A DNA stretch of 29,523 nucleotides, taken from positions 1 to 29,523 of the IMG/VR virus record IMGVR_UViG_3300029951_000090; one strand, given 5' to 3'. Each line of letters opens with the position of its first letter. The first letter of the stretch is position 1. This document shows, piece by piece, positions 20,580 to 27,824 of the stretch. This stretch comes from a virus. The notes beneath the pieces are model-generated. The model was given only the letters and a program-made list of their open reading frames with translations, did no database searches and had not been told where the DNA came from. Made by a program: the position numbers and the translations under genes.

Positions 20580-21079
20580 TGTCCTCTCTCGGAAACACCT
20601 ATCAATGGGTCGTCGCCACGCTTGCCGTGCCAAGCCTTCAGGTTAATGGCAGCACGCTTCAGGGTGTTATATCGACCATCACTCAGGTTCGCAGCATCGC
20701 CAGCAATGGAACGATGAGCGGGCCGGATATTGTGTATTCCCCGTTATGCCCGGTGCCAGTCCCGGCACCAACAATTCAATCACTGCCATCGTTTATACCG
20801 CTTGCGGACCTGACTTCAAATGATTTGCTTGCGATGGCCCAAGCGGCACTCGGCCCAGATGAATGGGCAGCCCTACAATCCCGCGCCGATGCAGTTTTAT
20901 CTAACGCAATCGCACAAGCGGCGGCGGCACAGAATGCTGCGGCTGCTGCAGCAGATGCGCCAATCCCCGGTCCGACTCTAGGAAATGGGAGTGTTGTTAT
21001 ACCGACGGAATTGACGGCGGCAATCGCCACGCTGCAGCAAGCCCAAAATCCGGCGCAGCCGGTCCAGGCTCTAATATGA
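20579..21079 (+). CDS. hypothetical tail-region protein
   Basis: A 166-residue protein coupled to the fibre gene by a TAATG overlap. It has a beta-rich N-terminus (NTYQWVVATLAVPSLQVNGSTLQGVISTITQVRSI), a Pro-rich hinge (PLCPVPVPAPTIQSLPSFIP) and then a long Ala-rich helix (NAIAQAAAAQNAAAAAADA) and a Gln/Pro-rich tail. There is no known motif. Its place directly after the fibre suggests either a fibre-attachment or fibre-assembly role, or the first of the ejection proteins. Confidence 0.7.
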   Translation: MSSLGNTYQWVVATLAVPSLQVNGSTLQGVISTITQVRSIASNGTMSGPDIVYSPLCPVPVPAPTIQSLPSFIPLADLTSNDLLAMAQAALGPDEWAALQSRADAVLSNAIAQAAAAQNAAAAAADAPIPGPTLGNGSVVIPTELTAAIATLQQAQNPAQPVQALI

Positions 21080-21092
21080 TTAGGACACCAAC

Positions 21093-22316
21093 ATGAGTAG
21101 TGCAGGCGCTGCCGCTGGTTCTGCCGCACCACAACCGTCTGGATTGATTAATAGCGCTCCCGGCCTTAGCACGACCACGCCTGGGCAATTGCCCTCTGGT
21201 GTTTCAAGTGGGGCACCTGTCACGGGCTATAATCCAGCCACGGCCACCACGACCGGGCCGACGACAAGCTCATACAATCCTAACGCCTTTACCGTCACGC
21301 CGAACCAGACGGTCGCAGGAAACATCTCGAACATCATCGCGTCAGGCTCGCCGCTCATGCAGCAAGCCGAAGCCAACGCGAACATGCAGATGAACCAGCG
21401 CGGGCTCATCAATTCGAGCCAGGCTATCACGGCTGGCCAGGATGCACTCTATTCGGCTGCCACGCCGATAGCCACGGCTGACGCAGCGACACAGGCGGCG
21501 GCGGCTACGAACACCACGCAGGCCCAGAACACGGCTGCGGCGGCTAGCGCGGCAGCGGCTAACACGGCGGCACTGCAAGGCTCCGCACAGCAGACCCAGA
21601 CCAGCCAGTTCAACACCGGCCAGACGAATGCCTCGCTCTCGACTGAAGCCGGGGCGGCAAACACCATTGAAGCACAGGCCCAGCAGATTGCCGGATCCAC
21701 CAGCATCGCCCAACTCAATAACGCGAGTTCGCAGGCGATTGCTGCAATTCAGGCCGATACGTCCCTCTCAGTCGAGCAGCAGCAGACGCAATCGGCCCAG
21801 ATCATCGCCGCGGCGAATAATCAGAACGCCGTCTTGGTTCAGCAAATGTCCAATCAAGCGGCGCTCGCCAACATCGCGGCGAACGCGACGGCCAGCCAGC
21901 AATTGGCGCAGATCAACAACGCCAACGCCCAGCTCCTGTCGTCGTCCAGCGCGGCATCTTCGATTTACAGCAATTCGCTTGCCGCCCTGTCCAATATCCA
22001 GACCAATGCGAATATGACCGACGATCAGAAAACTGCGGCGATGAACAACATTATTCAGACGCTCAACGATTCGCTCTCGACTATCGCGGCGATCAATAAC
22101 ACGCCCGGCGTTCAATCGACCCTCACTTTCGATGGTGGGACAAGCCCTAATTCGGCTGTAGCGGCTCCGGCCACCGCTACAGCCACGCCGACGGCCCCCA
22201 CTACCGATCCGGCCACTGGCCTGACCATCGGCCAATCAATAGACGGCGTTTATGTGCCGGCCGGAATGCAGCCATCAGTCGTGGCAAGCTATATCCAAAG
22301 TCAGAACCGGAATTAA
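21093..22316 (+). CDS. probable internal virion (DNA ejection) protein, Ala/Gln/Asn-rich
   Basis: A 407-residue protein with a low-complexity N-terminus. Residues about 85-135 (SNIIASGSPLMQQAEANANMQMNQRGLINSSQAITAGQDALYSAATPIATADA) match a phrase common in phage proteins encoded after the tail genes. After that come 250 residues of long Ala/Gln/Asn/Ser-rich helices with few charges (AAANTAALQGSAQQTQTSQFN and alike) and a disordered Ala/Pro/Thr tail with a GQSIDGVYVP motif near the end. Such proteins are packed inside the head and ejected with the DNA. The call rests on composition and position. The start ATG 21093 follows AGGA. Confidence 0.75.
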   Translation: MSSAGAAAGSAAPQPSGLINSAPGLSTTTPGQLPSGVSSGAPVTGYNPATATTTGPTTSSYNPNAFTVTPNQTVAGNISNIIASGSPLMQQAEANANMQMNQRGLINSSQAITAGQDALYSAATPIATADAATQAAAATNTTQAQNTAAAASAAAANTAALQGSAQQTQTSQFNTGQTNASLSTEAGAANTIEAQAQQIAGSTSIAQLNNASSQAIAAIQADTSLSVEQQQTQSAQIIAAANNQNAVLVQQMSNQAALANIAANATASQQLAQINNANAQLLSSSSAASSIYSNSLAALSNIQTNANMTDDQKTAAMNNIIQTLNDSLSTIAAINNTPGVQSTLTFDGGTSPNSAVAAPATATATPTAPTTDPATGLTIGQSIDGVYVPAGMQPSVVASYIQSQNRN

Positions 22317-22319
22317 CCG

Positions 22320-22703
22320 ATGACCCACGCCAACATTCCCGACCCCGTATTGATGGACATGCTCTGGGCAAAGACGGAGCCCACGTCGTTCCTATCCAAA
22401 GAGCTTTTCATCCGTGGCCTAGACGGCTGGAATATAAAGCCCGTCTGGATGGACGATGAACTTGCGTTCGTGACGGCGCAGCGCGGCCCCGATTTCCACT
22501 TTCAGAGCATGGGCGGCGGCCACAAACTGACGCGCGCGATGATCAACGACTATCTCCAAAAGATCATTAACGAACATGGATACGCCGCGACCAAAACGCC
22601 AGTTGATGACGTGAAACAACGTCGGTTCAATGAACTGTTCGGGTTCAAGGTTGTGGGCGAGGATGAATACGAAATTCATTATAGAATAGAGGGGCTTCGC
22701 TAA
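22320..22703 (+). CDS. GNAT-like small protein
   Basis: A 127-residue protein, ATG 22320. The C-terminal half (TRAMINDYLQKIINEHGYAATKTPVDDVKQRRFNELFGFKVVGEDEYEIHYRIEGLR) resembles the end of an N-acetyltransferase-type fold, where a helix is followed by a [RK]-x-[YF]-x-x-LGF-x-x-VG-x-x turn. The acetyl-CoA loop (Q/R-x-x-G-x-G/A) is not clear in this protein, so it is probably not an active transferase. Proteins of this kind (DUF2824-like) occur next to ejection proteins in P22-like and related phages. The stop overlaps the next ATG (TAATG). Confidence 0.6.
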   Translation: MTHANIPDPVLMDMLWAKTEPTSFLSKELFIRGLDGWNIKPVWMDDELAFVTAQRGPDFHFQSMGGGHKLTRAMINDYLQKIINEHGYAATKTPVDDVKQRRFNELFGFKVVGEDEYEIHYRIEGLR

Positions 22704-23722
22704 TGCCGATCGCACTCATTGCGGTTGCAGCTATTGCTGACGTTGGCGTGGCAGTGGGCGCGATCACGTCCACCTTTGCCATCATCGGCGCGGTCGGTGC
22801 CACCGTTGCCGCCGTTGGTGCGGTGACGAAAGACCCGACGCTAGAAACTATCGGCGCGGTCATCGGCGGCGTTGGTGCAATTGGCGGACTTGCTGCCGCT
22901 TCTGGGCTATTGGACGCCACATCTTTGACCTCTGACGCTTCCGCAGCTAGTGCGGCGACCGATATCAACGCCACCGCCGCTGCCTCTGGTGCTTCCGATC
23001 TCAGCAATATCGACGCTTTGAATCCGGCCCCCGACCTTTCGGGCGCTGCCGCTGATGCAGCCGCTCCGTCCACTGACGTTCTCGACACTCTGAACGCTGC
23101 CGTAAACCCGGCAGATGCTGTGACTGGGGCCGTGACTGGCGCGCCAACCGCTGCCAATATCGTGAGCGCGGATACCGCACCCGCCACGAACTTCGGTAGC
23201 GCCGCACAAGACGCTGCGGCGGAATCATCCATTCCGTCCGGCGTCCCGGCAACAGATTCTAGTAGCCTTATCAACGGCACTGGCGCTGGGAATGCTATAC
23301 CGGGTGTCCCGTCACCAGCGGGAGCGGCCACGCCAGCGGGCACCGGGCTTTCACCTGTAAATGTCACGCCGCAAGTCGCAACGCCAGACGCGCCAGCATC
23401 GCCCGGCATTCTGTCTCAGCTTGGTTCCGTGTTGGGCAAGGGCGACAATGCCGGCCTTCTCGCAATGGGCGGCATTCAAACACTTGGCTCACTGATTTCC
23501 GGCGCGACAAACCCGATGACGCCAGCCCAGATTGCGGCGCTCAATTCACAAGCGGCAGCAAATCAAGCGGCGGCCAATCTGCAAACCCAACAGAACGCTA
23601 ATATCGGCCAACCAATCCCAACTGCAACGCGCACAACGCTTCCGAACGTAACTGGCGGCACGAACGCCGGTATCATCAATGCGCCGGGGACCACCGCTGG
23701 CATAACTGGAGCGACCGCGTAA
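22703..23722 (+). CDS. membrane-active internal virion (ejection) protein
   Basis: A 339-residue protein. The first 70 residues are very hydrophobic and Gly/Ala-rich, with three stretches that could cross a membrane (PIALIAVAAIADVGVAVGAI, FAIIGAVGATVAAVGAV and GAVIGGVGAIGGLAAASGLL). The rest is a low-complexity Ala/Thr/Pro/Asp linker with a second folded patch near residues 240-270 (NAGLLAMGGIQTLGSLISGATNP) and a Gln/Asn-rich helix. This is the layout of ejection proteins that insert into the host envelope to form a conduit. It has no enzyme motif. It overlaps both neighbours by one base (TAATG). Confidence 0.75.
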   Translation: MPIALIAVAAIADVGVAVGAITSTFAIIGAVGATVAAVGAVTKDPTLETIGAVIGGVGAIGGLAAASGLLDATSLTSDASAASAATDINATAAASGASDLSNIDALNPAPDLSGAAADAAAPSTDVLDTLNAAVNPADAVTGAVTGAPTAANIVSADTAPATNFGSAAQDAAAESSIPSGVPATDSSSLINGTGAGNAIPGVPSPAGAATPAGTGLSPVNVTPQVATPDAPASPGILSQLGSVLGKGDNAGLLAMGGIQTLGSLISGATNPMTPAQIAALNSQAAANQAAANLQTQQNANIGQPIPTATRTTLPNVTGGTNAGIINAPGTTAGITGATA

Positions 23723-24264
23723 TGGCGATCCTGAAAAATTCCATCCTAGAAGCAGCCGAGCAGAAGATCGAAAGCGGTCTGATGCCTGATAATCAGGTCA
23801 ACTATCAGAAGATAGTCGTTGCCGGGATGCACGCTGGCATGGCGAAGAACGGCAGTCTGCTTGTGTCTCTCCACAAGAGCAAAGACCCCGTTAGCGATTG
23901 CGCGAACGGCGCCGTCAAGCTGTGCATGATCTTGCGGCGTCAGTCGCACGGCATCATGCCGCTTAAGGCCATGGTGCCCGCTGCGATGACTCTGATGCTC
24001 CAAGCACTGGACTTCTGCGATAAGAGCGGGATTGCCAAGATCGGCACGCCCGAGCTAGTTCGCGCCACGCACATTTTCACCAATACGATGTTCGCGGCGT
24101 TCAAAATCACGCCCCAGATGATTCACACTGCGGCGGGTAAGATCCATGGCATCATGCAAGACCCGGCGAAAATGGAAATGCTGAAACGCCGGGCGGGCGT
24201 TGTGAAGGCACCCGGTGCGTCAGAACCGACGCCAATGCCGCCCGCAGATGCGGAGGCCGCATAA
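23722..24264 (+). CDS. virion-associated hypothetical protein
   Basis: A 180-residue, mostly helical basic protein, ATG 23722 overlapping the upstream stop. It has the phrases NYQKIVVAGMHAGMAKNGSLL, VKLCMILRRQSHGIMPLKAMVPAAMTLMLQALDFCDKSG and TPELVRATHIFTNTMFAAF. These recall small helical proteins that lie in the ejection-protein run of many short-tailed phages; their function is not known to me. It ends in a Pro/Ala/Glu tail and again overlaps the next ATG (TAATG), so it is translated with its neighbours. Confidence 0.75.
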   Translation: MAILKNSILEAAEQKIESGLMPDNQVNYQKIVVAGMHAGMAKNGSLLVSLHKSKDPVSDCANGAVKLCMILRRQSHGIMPLKAMVPAAMTLMLQALDFCDKSGIAKIGTPELVRATHIFTNTMFAAFKITPQMIHTAAGKIHGIMQDPAKMEMLKRRAGVVKAPGASEPTPMPPADAEAA

Positions 24265-25163
24265 TGGCTTTCAGTCTGATGAATGGTTTGTCCCAAGCTG
24301 GCGCGTCGATTGCGCAGACGGCTGGTGCCGAAGGCTTGGAGATGCAGAAGTCTGATCTGCAAAGCCAGCGGGATCAACTCGCTGCTGCGACCGCGCATCA
24401 ATACAAGGGCGAAGAAGCAGTCCAGAGCGAGCAACTCGCGGAGCAAGGTACTGGCGTCACCGCCGGGTATGCCGCGACCGCTGCCTCGAAATTGGCGGAC
24501 GTGAACGCGGCTGCGGCTTCCAAACTAGCCGATTTCCAAACCGGCTTGGCGAAGCTACAAGGCTCCAATCAACTCGCCGTCGCCAAAGTGGGCGCGGGCG
24601 CGGAAATTGGTGCCGCCAATATCTCGGCCGCCGCCAGCCAGGCGAATGTCAAAGCGCAATTGGCGCAAGGCGACGTTCAAGTTGGCCCGGACGGAACGTT
24701 TATGTCTATCGACAAAACGACTGGAAAAGAAAAACCGATCACTGACGATGCGGGCAACCCGGTCAAGGGCGTTGTCCCAGGACAGGCCGCGCTCATCCGC
24801 GATATGGTTCAAAGCACCAATGAACAGATGCGCGCCGTTACCAATCGCTATGACAATGATCTGAGAGGCCCGCAAAAGAACCTTGAAGATGCGATGAAGG
24901 CTGCGGCTACGGCACAAGTAGACCCGGCAAAAGACCCCGGCGTGATTGAGGCCAAAGCGGCTGTCGATGCCATCAAGAAAGAATATCAACCGGCGCTCGA
25001 CAATCTTAATAAGAACATGAGCGCGGCTGCTGCGGCCATGCTTGGAAGTACGTCAGTCGGAGCGGGCGCACCAGGAAATGCGCCGCAAACACCGCCTAAG
25101 GCACCGGGCGGCCCGCAACGCCCGCCATTGGCTTCGTTCAATCAACCACAACCGACGCCCTAA
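24264..25163 (+). CDS. probable ejection protein, Ala/Gln-rich helical
   Basis: A 299-residue protein with long helices rich in Ala, Gln and Lys (residues 20-135), a short beta hairpin (VQVGPDGTFMSIDKTTGKEKPI) about residues 138-160, a second helical region (AALIRDMVQSTNEQMRAVTNRYDNDLRG and onwards) and a Pro-rich end. It lacks transmembrane segments. Composition and place among other ejection-like genes suggest an internal virion protein that forms part of the periplasmic tube. It overlaps the preceding gene by one base; two bases separate it from the next ATG. Confidence 0.72.
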   Translation: MAFSLMNGLSQAGASIAQTAGAEGLEMQKSDLQSQRDQLAAATAHQYKGEEAVQSEQLAEQGTGVTAGYAATAASKLADVNAAAASKLADFQTGLAKLQGSNQLAVAKVGAGAEIGAANISAAASQANVKAQLAQGDVQVGPDGTFMSIDKTTGKEKPITDDAGNPVKGVVPGQAALIRDMVQSTNEQMRAVTNRYDNDLRGPQKNLEDAMKAAATAQVDPAKDPGVIEAKAAVDAIKKEYQPALDNLNKNMSAAAAAMLGSTSVGAGAPGNAPQTPPKAPGGPQRPPLASFNQPQPTP

Positions 25164-25165
25164 CC

Positions 25166-27823
25166 ATGTCCGGGACGGGGACAACAACCGCACCAGCCGC
25201 TACCGCAACCGCCAATTTTGACGTAGCGGGCGCGCGTTCGGCTGGGTATTCGGACGCGGAGATTGCCAGCTACATGGCCTCGCAAACCGGCTTTGACGCC
25301 GATGGGGCACGCAAGGCTGGTTATGCTGACGATGAAATTATCAATCACCTTGCCGCACCAGCACCGACGCCACCGCCATCGCTCTCAAGCAAAATCGGCA
25401 CCGCCATCAATGACGTTGATTCCGTTGTGGGTGCCGTTCCGCGCGCGGTGATGGATTTAATCAACGCCCCGGAGAAGGTGGGCAGGCCCGTCATCCAGGC
25501 TGGTGTCGATCAGGCCAAGCAAATCTGGTCCGAGCCATTGGCGGACCAGGACGACAACGCCACTCCCGGCCCGCTTTCCAGTCTTGGGATATTGGCGAAG
25601 GGTGGCGAAGAGGCCCTTAACACCGGAATGCGCGGCGTCCAAACCGCGTTTCAGGTTCCTGCCGCCATGCTGGGCCAAGCCGCCAAGGAAGCCGAAGGCA
25701 TCCCCTACGTCGGCAAGGTGCTGGCGGCACCGATCGGTGAGGCTGGCGAATATTTGGGCGGCATCCCAGAAGGCGCTGAGGGTGATATTTCTCACATCCC
25801 GCACCCCGAGGAGCGCCTGCCCCAGCCCACCCCGGAAATGGACGGGGCCAAGGTCATGGCGGCCCCTGACAATGTTGACGCCGCAATCAAAACCGCCCAA
25901 GACGTTGTAAACAGCGTCAATGTTGACAACATTCCTGTTGTTGACGCTGCGACGGACAAAATAGCTGCCGAACAGCCGCAAACCGTGGCACAGGAACAGC
26001 CCACACAGGCAAATGCAGGCGAGCCGGTACAATCCGCTACCGGCGAAGAAACGCCGCCAGGGACGCCCGCAGAGGCCGCCACGCCAGACAACGATCTGGC
26101 CACGAAGGGAACAATCCCCCAAGACGAACAAGACGCCGCCGATAAGGCGAAATTCCTAGAAACCGGCGAGGAGCCGGAAGCCGCGGTTGTCCCAGAAACG
26201 CGGCCCCAGCCCGCACCTATCGAGCCCGCCTACAGCCAAGCCCGTGTGCGGGCACAGACTTACCAGCGGTGGCTGGGCGAGTTGGACGATCAGCGCCAGC
26301 AGGAAGCCGCCGCCAGCCCACAGGCGAAGCTCCTACAGCAGACCGCCGATGTCATCACCAGCAAGGTCAAAGGCCCCGTTGATGACGATGGCATACCCGT
26401 CAATCTCACGGGCGCGGCGCGTGCCCGTCTGGAAAAGGTCCAGACCCAATTAGACGCCCTTTTACACCCGACTACCGATAGTCCGCCCATGGCCAAGGTC
26501 CGCGCGGCCATGATTGTCGAGCATCAGAAGATGGCCGACGCAGCGGCGGTGCCGGAAAGAGGCCCGGTAGCGCCAGCGGACGTTCACGCCGTTGCGAGCG
26601 AAATGGGCGTTGACCACAGCGCGCCCGATTTCAAAGCCGCGACCGAAGCCGTGACCGGCGAACAGCATCTAGAAAATCTCACGCCCCCCGAACTGGAAAG
26701 GGTTCACGAGGCGGTTGTTGCCGAACCGGAGGCGTTTAAGGAGCCGCCAGCGGTTGAGGCACCAAGCCATAGCGTGGCCGAACCAACTGAGTTCACCACT
26801 GCTAAGGGCTCGACCTATGCTGTCAACGAAGATGGCACGACCACACGCAATAAAGCCGCGCGACCTGATCGCGGCCACGAAGGGCAAGAAGGACCGCAGC
26901 CAAAATCTCAAAAGACTTTCTACGTCACGAAAGAACAAGCCGACGAACTCGGCCTGTTCCAGGCGCAAGGTGGCCCGCGCATGGCCGTCGCGGAAATTGG
27001 TGACGGCAGAATTGGCGTCAAATATCTTGATGGCAAAGATGCTGGCTTATTCGAGCGCCGCACTGTTGCGAAGCCAGCAGAAGGTCCGGCCAAAGGACTG
27101 ATCCCGGTCGAGACATGGAAAGATGGCGAGCGCGTCCATTTCGGCAATGAGATTACCGATGTTCGCCGGCCGCCGCGACTTGAGCCCAAGGCCGTCCCGT
27201 CAGAGGTGAAAGCTGAAATCGAGAAAGCGCCAAGCGAACCAGCCGCGCCTATCGTAAAGACTAACGAGCCGGAACATACAACCCGCGCGCTCACAGCCAG
27301 GACCATCGAAGGCACTGGCGAGGAAAAGCAGCGCGGCGTCAGTCCTGGCCAGACATATCACGTTGGCGAAGAGGCACCGCAGATTGAGAAATCTGAAAAG
27401 CTGGCGGAGAAAGATTATCCGCGCGCCATTGCCATTGCCATGCGCGAAGTCCAGCCACCGGAAGGCGTTCATCCTCAATTCGTGTATATGGCGGTCGAGC
27501 GCAAAGCCACCCGCGAAGGCGACCAAGCGACAATCGAACGGCTGCGCAATTCCCGCATTGCTGAAGAAGCAACCACGATGGGCCAGCAGATTGCGGCGTG
27601 GCGTAATCGTGACCCGCTTTCCGCCGTGGCGCATCTAAAGGCCGTCGAGAACGCCCGCGCCGCTGCCGTTGAAGCCCGTGGCGTTGACGTTCCGAAAGAA
27701 ACGCGCGCCACTACTGACGCCATTAAAAAGAGCGTTGATGCAGAGGTCAAGAAGTCTGCCGCGCTACGCCCCAAGAGCGATCCTTGGGCGAAATTCCTCA
27801 CTTCTATAACGTGTGCGAGTTAA
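25166..27823 (+). CDS. large multidomain internal virion / polyvalent protein, part 1
   Basis: An 885-residue protein. Residues 18-38 and 43-63 are two copies of a motif F-D-x-x-GAR-x-AGY-x-D-x-EI. Residues about 65-230 are helical; about 230-330 are disordered, Pro/Glu/Ala-rich. Residues about 550-670 (GSTYAVNEDGTTTRNKA, then KTFYVTKEQADELG, then WKDGERVHFGNEITDV) form a beta module I recall from large polyvalent proteins of phages and plasmids. The end (GVHPQFVYMAVERKATREGDQATIERLRNSRI, TMGQQIAAWRNRDPLSAVAHLKAVENAR) is also typical of those. They travel with DNA and act in the new host. No catalytic residues are recognised. The downstream partner starts one base after the stop. Confidence 0.75.
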   Translation: MSGTGTTTAPAATATANFDVAGARSAGYSDAEIASYMASQTGFDADGARKAGYADDEIINHLAAPAPTPPPSLSSKIGTAINDVDSVVGAVPRAVMDLINAPEKVGRPVIQAGVDQAKQIWSEPLADQDDNATPGPLSSLGILAKGGEEALNTGMRGVQTAFQVPAAMLGQAAKEAEGIPYVGKVLAAPIGEAGEYLGGIPEGAEGDISHIPHPEERLPQPTPEMDGAKVMAAPDNVDAAIKTAQDVVNSVNVDNIPVVDAATDKIAAEQPQTVAQEQPTQANAGEPVQSATGEETPPGTPAEAATPDNDLATKGTIPQDEQDAADKAKFLETGEEPEAAVVPETRPQPAPIEPAYSQARVRAQTYQRWLGELDDQRQQEAAASPQAKLLQQTADVITSKVKGPVDDDGIPVNLTGAARARLEKVQTQLDALLHPTTDSPPMAKVRAAMIVEHQKMADAAAVPERGPVAPADVHAVASEMGVDHSAPDFKAATEAVTGEQHLENLTPPELERVHEAVVAEPEAFKEPPAVEAPSHSVAEPTEFTTAKGSTYAVNEDGTTTRNKAARPDRGHEGQEGPQPKSQKTFYVTKEQADELGLFQAQGGPRMAVAEIGDGRIGVKYLDGKDAGLFERRTVAKPAEGPAKGLIPVETWKDGERVHFGNEITDVRRPPRLEPKAVPSEVKAEIEKAPSEPAAPIVKTNEPEHTTRALTARTIEGTGEEKQRGVSPGQTYHVGEEAPQIEKSEKLAEKDYPRAIAIAMREVQPPEGVHPQFVYMAVERKATREGDQATIERLRNSRIAEEATTMGQQIAAWRNRDPLSAVAHLKAVENARAAAVEARGVDVPKETRATTDAIKKSVDAEVKKSAALRPKSDPWAKFLTSITCAS

Positions 27824-27824
27824 C

